Of a stretch of DNA of 64,000 nt, positions 41,347-49,489 are shown piece by piece; position 1 is the first letter of the stretch, and each line of letters begins with the position of its first letter. A program made the translations under genes and the position numbers. The stretch lies in contig NZ_CP012371.1 of assembly GCF_000619905.2 (NCBI RefSeq), positions 868,001-932,000 on the forward strand, given 5' to 3'. The DNA comes from Nitrosospira briensis C-128. GTDB taxonomy: Bacteria; Pseudomonadota; Gammaproteobacteria; Burkholderiales; Nitrosomonadaceae. The notes under the pieces are model-generated. The model saw only the letters and a list, made by a program, of their open reading frames with translations. It made no database searches and had not been told where the DNA came from.

Positions 41347-42144
41347 ATGAGTACCGACGAAACATTCATTTCCCATCTTGTGGAACTTCGTGCCAGGCTG
41401 ATACGGGCATTCGGCGGACTCTTGCTGGGTTTTATCCCCTGCGCCTACTACGCACGAGAACTCTACTCATTGCTGGCACAGCCTCTGCTGGATAAGCTTC
41501 CCCAAGGGGGTCAGATGATTGCAACCGAAGTGGTGACGCCCTTTTTCGTGCCGATGAAAGTTGCCATGATGGCCGCTTTTATCATTACCCTGCCGCACAC
41601 GCTCTATCAAATATGGGCGTTTGTCGCACCCGGGTTGTATTCCCACGAAAAACGCCTTGTCCTGCCGCTCGTCTTCACCAGCAGCCTCCTGTTCATATGC
41701 GGCATGGGGTTTGCTTATTTTGCCGCTCTGCCCGTGGTATTCGAATTCATTACCCAATTCGCACCAGAGGGCGTGGCGGTCATGACCGATATCGGCAGGT
41801 ATCTCGATTTTGTGTTGACTATGTTCATTGCCTTCGGCATCACCTTCGAGGTACCGATATTGGTCGTGATACTCGTCCGGGCAGGCATTGTCTCGGTCGA
41901 AAAACTAAAGGCGATACGGCGCTATGTTCTTGTCGGTGCATTCGTCATCGGCGCGATATTCACCCCCCCGGATGTGGTTTCGCAATTCATGCTGGCAGTG
42001 CCGCTTTATTTGCTGTACGAATTAGGCATACTGGTGGCGGGGCTCGTTATCCAACCAGCGAGGCTATCAGCTCACCAGCCGTCAAACGACATGGATACGG
42101 AGCAGGAACTGGAGGAGGCTGAAACAAGGAAAAGAAACGGCTAA
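41347..42144 (+). CDS. tatC: Sec-independent translocase subunit TatC
   Basis: The 265-residue protein has six hydrophobic segments and the TatC signatures FISHLVELRARLIRAFGGLL, the PFFVPMKVAMMAAFIITLPHTLYQIWAFVAPGLYSHEKR core with the conserved Glu, and FGITFEVPILVVILVRAGIVS. It recognises twin-arginine signals. Its only Shine-Dalgarno-like sequence, AGGA, is the last four bases of repeat A3 and lies 2 bases from the ATG, which is too close for efficient use, so initiation may be altered. Confidence 0.95.
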   Translation: MSTDETFISHLVELRARLIRAFGGLLLGFIPCAYYARELYSLLAQPLLDKLPQGGQMIATEVVTPFFVPMKVAMMAAFIITLPHTLYQIWAFVAPGLYSHEKRLVLPLVFTSSLLFICGMGFAYFAALPVVFEFITQFAPEGVAVMTDIGRYLDFVLTMFIAFGITFEVPILVVILVRAGIVSVEKLKAIRRYVLVGAFVIGAIFTPPDVVSQFMLAVPLYLLYELGILVAGLVIQPARLSAHQPSNDMDTEQELEEAETRKRNG

Positions 42145-42311
42145 GGAATTCTGAATGGCTGGCGGATTTCACCAACCAGCCTCAGGAAGTCCTGCTGCCA
42201 GATTCCGTACCGCTATCTGCGCCGCGGTAACCCTCTCGCCGCCGTGTATTACACGGATAAGCTTTTCTACTTCGGTACGGAAAATTCAGCTGTTGACCTC
42301 GTACCTCAAAC

Positions 42312-43511
42312 TTATTCCATCGTATCCGGGTCTTGGTACTGCTCTTGAGGCGCGGGCGTGGGGCGCTTGCCGACATTGATCTGAATGGATTTCTCCGTCT
42401 GATTGCGCATCACGGTAATGTCGGCTGCTTCTCCCGGCAACAATGCCGCGATCAGATTGAGCATCACGGATGAATCAACTACCGGGCTTCCCTTCACTGC
42501 CACAATGATATCCCCTGGTTTTACACCAGCCCGATCTGCGGGTCCCCCCTTGAGTACCCCGGCAATCAAGGCACCGTTGGTGTTGGGGCGCTTGAACGAT
42601 TCAGCCAGTTCCGGGGTCAAGTCTTGCACTTCCACTCCAATCCAGCCGCGCGTTACGCCACCGGTCTGGATAATCTGCTCCATTATCTGCTTGGCTACGC
42701 TGGTTGTAATGGCAAAGCCGATGCCGAGCGATCCGCCAGTACGAGATACAATCGCCGTATTGATGCCAATCAGATTGCCGGAGGCGTCGACCAGGGCGCC
42801 CCCTGAATTGCCGGGGTTGATGGCCGCATCAGTCTGAATGAAATTTTCAAAGGTATTGATGCCCATATGTGTCCGCCCCAGGGCGCTGATGATACCCATG
42901 GTAACCGTCTGTCCCACACCGAAGGGATTTCCGATTGCAAGCACGACATCGCCGACCCTGGCATTATCGGAGTGCCCGAAGGTCATGGTCGGAAGCGCTT
43001 CCATATCCACTCTTACAACCGCAAGATCGGTCTCCGGATCTGACCCGATGACGCGGGCCTTGGCCTTTCTGCCGTCGGCCAGCGCAACCTCGATTTCATC
43101 CGCCGCCTCTATCACATGATGATTGGTAAGAATATAGCCTTCGGAACTGACAATTACCCCGGACCCGAGACTCGATGCACGCCGGCTCTGCGGCGATTCG
43201 AAGCGATCACCAAAGAAACGCCGGAACATGGGATCTTCCATCAGCGGATGGGAGGCTATCTTCACTTCCTTGCTGGTAAAAACGTTGACGACCGATGGCA
43301 TGGCCTTTTGCGCCGCATCGCTGAAGCTGGCGGGCAAGGAGGCATTCTGGCGCGCCGTGTCGGAAACAACCGCTTCTTTTATGGTTACCACGGCACCACC
43401 GCCGCCGCGCGATTGCCAGGGCAACAGTTCGGGTCTTAAAGTGGAAACGACAAACAATGCGGCAAGGACTATCGTTACCGTTTGTGCGAAAATCAGCCAG
43501 AGCTTGTGCAT
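42312..43511 (-). CDS. membrane-anchored trypsin-like serine protease with one PDZ domain (DegS/AlgW type)
   Basis: The 399-residue protein has one N-terminal membrane helix (about 5-24). A trypsin-like domain follows, with the catalytic triad His132 (TNHHV), Asp162 (ETDLAVV) and Ser236 (NPGNSGGAL). A single PDZ domain lies at about 285-375, and a Pro/Gln-rich end closes the protein. One PDZ plus a membrane anchor is the layout of DegS/AlgW, which start the envelope stress response by cutting the anti-sigma factor, rather than DegP/DegQ with two PDZ domains. It is convergent with tatC and divergent from the Nif3-like gene. Confidence 0.92.
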   Translation of the reverse strand: MHKLWLIFAQTVTIVLAALFVVSTLRPELLPWQSRGGGGAVVTIKEAVVSDTARQNASLPASFSDAAQKAMPSVVNVFTSKEVKIASHPLMEDPMFRRFFGDRFESPQSRRASSLGSGVIVSSEGYILTNHHVIEAADEIEVALADGRKAKARVIGSDPETDLAVVRVDMEALPTMTFGHSDNARVGDVVLAIGNPFGVGQTVTMGIISALGRTHMGINTFENFIQTDAAINPGNSGGALVDASGNLIGINTAIVSRTGGSLGIGFAITTSVAKQIMEQIIQTGGVTRGWIGVEVQDLTPELAESFKRPNTNGALIAGVLKGGPADRAGVKPGDIIVAVKGSPVVDSSVMLNLIAALLPGEAADITVMRNQTEKSIQINVGKRPTPAPQEQYQDPDTME

Positions 43512-43563
43512 TTGGGATTTAGGTTTCGAGATTTAGTATGATTTTTATAAAGACCAGACGAAT

Positions 43564-44316
43564 ATGATGCGATTGGATAAGCTCGAAATCTATTTGAACC
43601 AACTCCTGAACATTGCCCATTTCCGTGATTATTGCCCAAATGGGCTGCAAGTGGAAGGCCGAAGTGAGGTGCATCATCTGGTTAGCGGTGTAACGGCCTC
43701 ATTGGATTTCATTCAAGCCGCTATTGAAGCCGGCGCGGATGCTCTGCTCGTACATCATGGTTATTTCTGGCGTGGTGAGGACCCATGCCTTGTTGGCAGG
43801 AAACACCGCCGTATTGCGCGGTTGATTGCGCACGACGTCGGGCTTCTCTCTTATCATCTGCCGCTGGACGCCCACCCGGAACTGGGCAACAACGCTCAAC
43901 TGGCCCACAGGCTAGGTCTCGTCGAAACGGGCCGTTTTGGCGATCAGAATATTGCCATGCACGGAACGCTTTCGCCGGATATGCAGAACGTGAAAGGACT
44001 GCGCATGAATATCGAACGTGCCCTGGGGCGCGAACCTTTGGTAATCGGCGAGGATTCGAAGACAGTGACACGCATAGCCTGGTGTACCGGCGGTGCTCAG
44101 GATTATTTCGACGAAGCTATCCGTCTGGGCGTGGATGCGTATATCACCGGGGAAATTTCTGAGCGAACCGTTCATGACGCCCGCGAGTCCGGCGTTGCTT
44201 TTATTGCGGCCGGGCATCATGCGACCGAGCGGTACGGCGTACAGGCATTGGGTGAACATATCGCACAGAAATTTGGCATCACGCATCAGTTCATTGATAT
44301 CGACAGTCCGGTATGA
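43564..44316 (+). CDS. Nif3-like dinuclear metal centre protein (YbgI family)
   Basis: The 250-residue protein carries NIAHFRDYCPNGLQVEGR, ADALLVHHGYFWRGE with metal-binding His, LLSYHLPLDAHPELGNNAQLA, VTRIAWCTGGAQDYFDEAIRLGVDAYITGEISE and AGHHATERYGV, the conserved metal-site blocks of the Nif3 family (often annotated GTP cyclohydrolase I type 2). The cellular role is not settled. It is divergent from the DegS-like gene and followed by a family B repeat. Confidence 0.92.
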   Translation: MMRLDKLEIYLNQLLNIAHFRDYCPNGLQVEGRSEVHHLVSGVTASLDFIQAAIEAGADALLVHHGYFWRGEDPCLVGRKHRRIARLIAHDVGLLSYHLPLDAHPELGNNAQLAHRLGLVETGRFGDQNIAMHGTLSPDMQNVKGLRMNIERALGREPLVIGEDSKTVTRIAWCTGGAQDYFDEAIRLGVDAYITGEISERTVHDARESGVAFIAAGHHATERYGVQALGEHIAQKFGITHQFIDIDSPV

Positions 44317-44333
44317 AAAAGCCAAAAATGTTT

Positions 44334-44511
44334 AACCCAGATAATCCATTAGGACGCGGGATGATGGCGAGGCAGGTTGCGAGACAGTTTTGCCGGTTGA
44401 GAGAAGTCCATAGCCTGGTCTATGGACGCCGAGCAAGCGGAGAGAATGGCCGCAAACTGACCGCCAGCACTCGCGTAGGCTCGCAGAGCCACCTAATGCA
44501 TTATCTGGGTT
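44334..44511. mobile_element. family B terminal-inverted-repeat element, copy B1 (178 bp)
   Basis: The ends AACCCAGATAATCCATTAGG and, inverted, AACCCAGATAATGCATTAGG match in 19 of 20 positions. The centre has a second dyad TCCATAG-N6-CTATGGA. A closely similar 178-bp copy lies at 56114-56291. No protein is encoded beyond spurious frames. It is MITE-like and lies 18 bases after the Nif3-like gene, upstream of haoA. Confidence 0.85.
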
Positions 44512-44628
44512 TATCTTGTTTTTCTGATCTTCCATCGCCCGATACTTCCTTATCAAAGCCTGCATGCCCCCACTGCTGCAGATACATGAAGGCCGTCATC
44601 CTGCCGGCAGCTTTATCTAGCTGCTGAA

Positions 44629-44701
44629 GCGGTATCAGTGGTACCAGAAAGAGTCATGGTGCTGGTGCTACACGTTTATATAAACCAGCTATAAAGTATG
44701 G
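44629..44701. repeat. 73-bp repeat upstream of haoA (copy 1)
   Basis: The segment is about 88% identical (roughly nine mismatches, no gaps) to 47769-47841 upstream of cycA. It contains GTGGTACCAGAAAGAGTCAT, and its two halves can form an imperfect hairpin around GAAAGAGTCA. It ends 169 bases before the haoA ATG. Confidence 0.8.
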
Positions 44702-44720
44702 TCATAATAAATTCAAAAAA

Positions 44721-44749
44721 TTACGCGGGGTTATACCCTTGCCTATAAG
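44721..44749 (+). promoter_or_regulatory. candidate haoA promoter
   Basis: A TATAAG at 44744-44749 has a 17-base spacer to TTACGC at 44721-44726. The -35 match is weak. Position (about 120 bases before the ATG) is reasonable for the haoA operon, but this is pattern-matching only. Confidence 0.25.
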
Positions 44750-44869
44750 GAGAGTCCATTGATCGGCTCCATGGCATTTCCCGCGGTGATGTCGCCTGAT
44801 TGCCTGGCGATCCGGGTTTCGAGTCTGGATATCGGACACAACAAATCAACACGGAGTAAGGAGAGAAAA

Positions 44870-46582
44870 ATGGTTGTCAAACCTTGGCTGAAGCTGGTCA
44901 CGCTCGCATGCGGCGCCTTATTGGCGGCGTCTGCGTACGCGGACTTTCCCAGCGTCCCCAAAGAAACGTACAAAGCGCTGAACCTGCAGCAATCGGCCTC
45001 ACCGAAAGAATTGCACCAGGCGCTGGTCAAGCGCTACAAAGACCCGGCACAAGGTGCGGGCCGTGGCACCCTGGCCAAATACTGGGAGCCCATTCCCATG
45101 AGCATGTACTTTGACCCTGCCTCCTTCTACAAGCCGCCCACCTCCATGAAAGAAGTGGCTGCGCGCGACGAATGCGTCAAATGCCACACCGACGAATCGC
45201 CGGTCTGGGTCAACGCCTGGAAAAAGAGCACCCACGCCAACCTGGACAAGATCCGCAACTTAAAGCCTGACGACCCCATTTACTACAAGAAAGCCAAACT
45301 GGAAGACGTCGAGAAGAACCTTCGCTCCATGAACCGGCTCGGCGCCACCGAAAAGCTCAAGGAAGTTGGTTGCATCGACTGCCACGTCGACATCAACGCC
45401 AAAGGCAAAGCCGACCACATGAAAGACCTGCGCATGCCCACCGCAGACGTCTGCGGCACCTGCCACCTGCAGGAATTTGCCGAACGCGAATCCGAGCGCG
45501 ACACCTTGATCTGGCCCAACAAGCAATGGCCGCAGGGACGCCCCTCGCACGCCCTTGACTGGAAAGCCAACGTCGAAGTCGCCGTATTTGCCGCCATGCC
45601 CCAGCGCGAGATTGCCGAAGGCTGCAGCATGTGCCACACCAACCAGAACAAATGCGACATGTGCCACACCCGGCACGAATTCTCCGCGGCCGAATCGCGT
45701 CAGCCCGAAGCGTGCGCCACCTGCCACAGCGGCGTAGACCACAACAACTGGGAAGCCTACTCCATGAGCAAGCACGGCAAGATCGTGTCCCTCATGGGCG
45801 ACAAATGGAACTGGGAAGTCCCCCTGAAGGACGCCTACGCCAAAGGCGGACAGACCGCCCCCACCTGTGCCGGCTGCCACTTCGAGTATGAAGGCAAATA
45901 CGCCCACAACGTCGTCAGAAAGATACGCTGGGCCAACTACCCCGCCGTTCCCGGCATAGCCGAGAACATCACCAGCGAATGGTCCGAAGAGCGGCTTGAC
46001 TCCTGGGTCAAGACCTGCACCCAGTGCCACTCCGAACGCTTCGCCCGCTCCTACCTCGAATTCATGGACAAAGGCACCCTGCATGGCCTGGCCAAATTCA
46101 AGGAAGCCCACGGCGTAGCCGAGAAACTCTACAAGGATGGCCTGCTCACCGGCCAGAAGACCAACCGTCCCGCCCCCCTGGCACCCGACAAAGAAATGTT
46201 TGCCGGCTTCACCCAGCTCTACTGGTCCAAGGACAACAACCCTGCCGCCATCGAGCTCAAAGTCCTGGAAATGGGTGAGAACAACCTGCCCAAACTGCAC
46301 GTAGGCTTAGCCCACGTCAACCCGGGCGGCTGGACCTACACCGAAGGCTGGGGACCCATGAACCGCGACTACGTCGAAGTCATGGACGAAAACACCAAGA
46401 TTCGCGAAATGGCCGCCTTGCAGGCACGGGTCGCCAAAATGGAATCCAGCCGACGCTCCAGCCTGCTTGACATCCAGAGCACCGATGACAAGCTCTCCCT
46501 GGGCGGCCTGGGCGGCGGCATGCTCCTGGCCGGCACCCTGGCTCTGGCTGGCTGGCGCCGCCGTGAAAAAAGCGAACGCTAA
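44870..46582 (+). CDS. haoA: hydroxylamine oxidoreductase
   Basis: The 570-residue precursor has a signal peptide (cleavage after SAYA, residue 24). It has eight CxxCH heme motifs at C102, C168, C195, C252, C262, C282, C333 and C383. [10 protein letters not shown] has Tyr490, which corresponds to the tyrosine that crosslinks to heme P460 in Nitrosomonas HAO. It oxidises hydroxylamine in the periplasm as a trimer. The C-terminus has a hydrophobic segment (about 545-561) ending in basic residues, suggesting a membrane anchor or sorting tail. AAGGAG lies 6 bases before the ATG at 44870. Third positions are strongly C-rich compared with neighbouring housekeeping genes. Confidence 0.98.
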   Translation: MVVKPWLKLVTLACGALLAASAYADFPSVPKETYKALNLQQSASPKELHQALVKRYKDPAQGAGRGTLAKYWEPIPMSMYFDPASFYKPPTSMKEVAARDECVKCHTDESPVWVNAWKKSTHANLDKIRNLKPDDPIYYKKAKLEDVEKNLRSMNRLGATEKLKEVGCIDCHVDINAKGKADHMKDLRMPTADVCGTCHLQEFAERESERDTLIWPNKQWPQGRPSHALDWKANVEVAVFAAMPQREIAEGCSMCHTNQNKCDMCHTRHEFSAAESRQPEACATCHSGVDHNNWEAYSMSKHGKIVSLMGDKWNWEVPLKDAYAKGGQTAPTCAGCHFEYEGKYAHNVVRKIRWANYPAVPGIAENITSEWSEERLDSWVKTCTQCHSERFARSYLEFMDKGTLHGLAKFKEAHGVAEKLYKDGLLTGQKTNRPAPLAPDKEMFAGFTQLYWSKDNNPAAIELKVLEMGENNLPKLHVGLAHVNPGGWTYTEGWGPMNRDYVEVMDENTKIREMAALQARVAKMESSRRSSLLDIQSTDDKLSLGGLGGGMLLAGTLALAGWRRREKSER

Positions 46583-46585
46583 CAT

Positions 46586-47653
46586 TTGAGCACCTCAACT
46601 TCAACCCGCGCCCCCGTGGCGCGGCGTAACACCAAACTCCTCCCCTCACTGGGCATCCTCCTGGTGGCGGGAGGAATTCTTTTACTCCTCTGGTTTGGCT
46701 GGCTCTGGTTCAACCCCGGCCCCGCCCCCTATCGCTACCAGCTCGTCACCGAAGGCGGCATCGACCAGTTTCCGCAACTGGGCCTGCCGGCAGACATCGA
46801 CCCCGCCCTCAAGCTGGCCCAATACGAAGTCTATGCCGAAGGCGTCGACCAGCCCCTGGCACTCACCCACACCGCCAGGCTGGGCGACCACCCACCCGTG
46901 CGGCTCGACTGGGAAAACCACACCAGCGAACTGCTCGTCACCGTCGACAACAAACTCAGCGAACTTGCCGCCCTGTCTGTTGCCATCGCCAAGCATGCGC
47001 CCAAGGACGCGCTCATCCTCGCCTGGTGGGACACCTCGCGCCAGGTCAACCTCCTGGCCGGACGCGACACCCTGTTCACCACCCGCATCGGCGAACCCCT
47101 GATCGTCCCCACCCCGTGGCTTGAGCGCACCGACGCCATCAAACGCTACGAGAGCGAATTCTGGGGCGCGCCCGCCGGCGAACAGGAACGCGCCACCTTC
47201 CAGCGCTTCGCCGACGCCCTCCTGGCCCCGCCCGAGACCGGCGCCGCCCTGCTGCGCGAACTGGCAGGCAACCGCGAAGCCTACATTGCCATCCACGTCA
47301 ACGACCTCTACAAACTGGGGCTCATGCGCCCCCAGTTTGACATCACCTACAAGAACTTCCCCATGGAAGGCAACATGCACGGCCTGATCGGCTACCTCAA
47401 GACCTGGATGCAGAGCAACCAGTTCGACACCTACACCCTGCAATCCATTTCCGACAAAATGGTGCGCGCCTACTTCCTGCACAAAGGCCCCAACAGCGAG
47501 AGCCTCATCGCCCAGATGCTGCCCTTCACCGAATCCCAGCCCCTGGAACTGCAAGCCCTCCAGCTCATCTACCAGCAAGGCGGCTACTGGGTCTACAAGA
47601 TCCCCGCCCCCGGCGACGGCGCAAGCGGCGCCGACCTCCCCGAAGGCACCTGA
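46586..47653 (+). CDS. haoB: HaoB, membrane-associated protein of the hydroxylamine oxidation cluster
   Basis: The 355-residue protein has one N-terminal membrane helix (about 18-42) after a basic start and a large non-cytoplasmic-type domain. It has no heme motif. It is identified by its position directly after haoA and by family features known from Nitrosomonas and Nitrosospira (YRYQLVTEGGIDQFPQLG, LGDHPPVRLDWENHTSE). Function is unproven. The start is a TTG 3 bases after the haoA stop; no ATG is available nearby. Same C-rich codon use as haoA. Confidence 0.93.
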   Translation: MSTSTSTRAPVARRNTKLLPSLGILLVAGGILLLLWFGWLWFNPGPAPYRYQLVTEGGIDQFPQLGLPADIDPALKLAQYEVYAEGVDQPLALTHTARLGDHPPVRLDWENHTSELLVTVDNKLSELAALSVAIAKHAPKDALILAWWDTSRQVNLLAGRDTLFTTRIGEPLIVPTPWLERTDAIKRYESEFWGAPAGEQERATFQRFADALLAPPETGAALLRELAGNREAYIAIHVNDLYKLGLMRPQFDITYKNFPMEGNMHGLIGYLKTWMQSNQFDTYTLQSISDKMVRAYFLHKGPNSESLIAQMLPFTESQPLELQALQLIYQQGGYWVYKIPAPGDGASGADLPEGT

Positions 47654-47768
47654 TTCCGGCGATATAACGCAGACACAGCGCAGACACCGCGACAGATACA
47701 AGCGAGCAGACCCCAGACCCGAAGACCCACCAGACCACCGCCCCGGCCCACCCGCCTGCGGCGGGCTG

Positions 47769-47841
47769 GCGGTACCAGTGGTACCAGAAAGAGTCATGGT
47801 ACTGGTGCTACCCGTTTACAGAAACCGGAGATACAGTATGG
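47769..47841. repeat. 73-bp repeat upstream of cycA (copy 2)
   Basis: It aligns end to end with 44629-44701 upstream of haoA. The palindromic GGTACC occurs twice within its first 16 bases. It lies 180 bases before the cycA ATG. Excluding the inserted family A copy A5, that distance would be about 65 bases. Confidence 0.8.
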
Positions 47842-47847
47842 GCAAAA

Positions 47848-47962
47848 TCCGGAATCCGGTAGTAGACCGCGCATTTATCGCTTAAGCGTTATAATACAAA
47901 GGATTTTACGTTTCCCGTGCGCTTCGCTTTCAGGGGCACGCTGCAAGCGTCGGATTCAGGAT
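47848..47962 (+). mobile_element. family A element, copy A5 (internally deleted, about 115 bp)
   Basis: The left end TCCGGAATCCGGTAGTAGAC, an internal TATAAT about 28 bases in, AAAGGA, and the right end GTCGGATTCAGGAT follow the family A plan. The GC-rich core is missing. It lies between the 73-bp repeat and cycA, only 58 bases from the cycA ATG. Confidence 0.7.
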
Positions 47963-48020
47963 AAAAAAAGTTTTAATAACACCCGGATAATTTTGTCTCG
48001 CCAGAAAAAAAGGAGAAACC

Positions 48021-48728
48021 ATGAGCCATCGCATGACATTAGTCCTCGCCGCAGCCGCCATGCTGGCGGTAGTTGCAGGCAGTGCTACCGCGCAATCGTA
48101 TGAAGGCCGCAAGAAGTGCAGTTCCTGTCACAAGAGCCAGGCCGAATCGTGGGGCGACACCGCGCACGCCAAAGCCATGGACTCCCTGAAGCCCAACACC
48201 AAAGCCGAGGCCAAGAAGAAGGCCAAGCTCGACCCGACCAAGGACTACACCAAGGACAAGGACTGCGTAGGCTGTCACGTCGACGGTTGGGGCAAGGAAG
48301 GCGGCTACACCGTCGAAGACCCGAGCAAGTTCACCACCGGCGTGGGCTGCGAATCGTGCCATGGTCCCGGCTCCAAGTATCGCGGCACCCACCGCAAGGC
48401 CGGTGCTGCCTTCGAGAAATCGAAGAAGACCGCCCCGCGCCAGACCTTGGCCGATGCCGGACAGGACTTCAGCTTTGAAGAAAGCTGCAACGCCTGCCAC
48501 ATGAACTACGAAGGCAGCCCGTGGAAGGGCGCCAAGAAGCCCTACACCCCCTTCACCCCCGCGGTGGACAAGAAGTACACCTTCGACTTTGACAAGTACG
48601 TCAAGGACACCAAGGCCATGCACGAGCACTACAAACTGGACGGCACCTTCACTGGCGAGCCGAAGTTCAAGTACCATGACGACTTCCAGGCCAAGGCCAA
48701 AGTGGGTGTGAAAGGTTCGGAGGACTGA
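48021..48728 (+). CDS. cycA: cytochrome c554 (tetraheme)
   Basis: The 235-residue precursor has a signal peptide (about residues 1-24, SATA then QSYEGR) and four CxxCH motifs at C33, C82, C110 and C156. It is the periplasmic electron acceptor of HAO. Length and heme spacing fit cytochrome c554 of ammonia oxidisers. Its stop overlaps the cycB start (TGATG-type overlap at 48726-48730). Confidence 0.97.
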   Translation: MSHRMTLVLAAAAMLAVVAGSATAQSYEGRKKCSSCHKSQAESWGDTAHAKAMDSLKPNTKAEAKKKAKLDPTKDYTKDKDCVGCHVDGWGKEGGYTVEDPSKFTTGVGCESCHGPGSKYRGTHRKAGAAFEKSKKTAPRQTLADAGQDFSFEESCNACHMNYEGSPWKGAKKPYTPFTPAVDKKYTFDFDKYVKDTKAMHEHYKLDGTFTGEPKFKYHDDFQAKAKVGVKGSED

Positions 48729-49327
48729 TGGCGGGAATGAAAGCAGGCGGCACCCTGCTCACAGGTGCCGTACTGGGAATCGTGATGGTGGCGGTGGTAT
48801 TCGGCGGCGAGGCCGCCGTCTCCACCACCGAATTCTGCACCAGTTGCCATTCCATGAGTTATCCCGCGGAGGAGCTCAAGACCTCCTCGCACTATGGCGC
48901 GCTGGGGGCCAACCCCGGCTGCAAGGACTGCCATATCCCGCAGGGCTTCAAGAACTTCCACCTGGCGGTGGCCACCCACGTGGTGGATGGGGCGCGCGAG
49001 CTGTACATGGAGTTTGCCGAGGATTACTCCACCCTGGAGAAGTTCAACGAGCGCCGGCTGATCATGGCGCACGATGCACGCATGAACCTGAAGAAGTGGG
49101 ACAGCCGCACCTGTCGTGAATGCCACAAGAATCCGCAACCGCCCGGTGCCGATGCCAAGGCTGCGCACAAGAAGATGGAGACTGAAGGGGCGACCTGCAT
49201 CGACTGCCACCAGAACCTGGTGCACAAGGAGGCCCCCGAGACCGACTTGAACGAGAGCAAGAAACAGGGCAAACTGGTCCTCAAACCTGAAAAGAAGGAT
49301 GACGACGAGGAGGATGAGGAGGAGTGA
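48728..49327 (+). CDS. cycB: cytochrome cM552 (NapC/NirT-family tetraheme quinone reductase)
   Basis: The 199-residue protein has one uncleaved N-terminal membrane helix (about 10-30) and four CxxCH motifs at C37, C65, C129 and C157 in NapC/NirT arrangement. It is thought to pass electrons from cytochrome c554 to ubiquinone. The C-terminus is a highly acidic tail (KKDDDEEDEEE), an oddity compared with NapC. Translationally coupled to cycA. Confidence 0.96.
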   Translation: MAGMKAGGTLLTGAVLGIVMVAVVFGGEAAVSTTEFCTSCHSMSYPAEELKTSSHYGALGANPGCKDCHIPQGFKNFHLAVATHVVDGARELYMEFAEDYSTLEKFNERRLIMAHDARMNLKKWDSRTCRECHKNPQPPGADAKAAHKKMETEGATCIDCHQNLVHKEAPETDLNESKKQGKLVLKPEKKDDDEEDEEE

Positions 49328-49380
49328 GTGGGTCGTGCTGAGCTATCGAAATAGACGCCACTCTCATCATTTACGATAGG

Positions 49381-49402
49381 GGCTGGTATAGCAGTACCAG
49401 CC
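49381..49402. terminator. 8-bp perfect stem-loop after the hao cluster
   Basis: GGCTGGTA and TACCAGCC are exact inverse complements around TAGCAG, 54 bases after cycB. No U-tract follows, so it may be a weak terminator, an mRNA stabiliser, or an operator for the MocR-type gene that starts 88 bases downstream. Confidence 0.4.
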
Positions 49403-49489
49403 GGTTTACGCCAGCTCTGCGAATATGTCAGAATCACATGTTTATTCGGAATCGGAATCCAGCGGGCTGGCGTCCCGCCAGGAAGAAAT

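Larger units (their letters stand above)
44317..44869. other. haoA upstream region
   Basis: This 553-base stretch holds a family B repeat (44334-44511), a 73-bp sequence repeated upstream of cycA (44629-44701) and a candidate promoter (44721-44749). The open frame that runs into haoA from 44759 is an upstream extension, not part of the protein. No other gene is seen. Confidence 0.6.
47654..48020. other. haoB-cycA intergenic region
   Basis: It contains a small GC hairpin (CCCGCC-TGC-GGCGGG near 47750-47765), the second 73-bp repeat (47769-47841) and the short family A copy A5 (47848-47962). No gene is seen. AAAGGAG lies 8 bases before the cycA ATG. Confidence 0.6.

Noticed and set aside
44332-44565. 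Frames of about 77 codons on the - strand across both family B copies
   Set aside because: They span the inverted repeats and use unrelated starts in the two copies; no coding signal.
45260-47797. Long open frames on the - strand opposite haoA and haoB (346 and 371 codons) and opposite cycA (212 codons)
   Set aside because: They are shadows caused by the C-rich third positions of the real genes. They are Gly/Val/Phe-rich, have no known motifs, and the + strand genes are certain.
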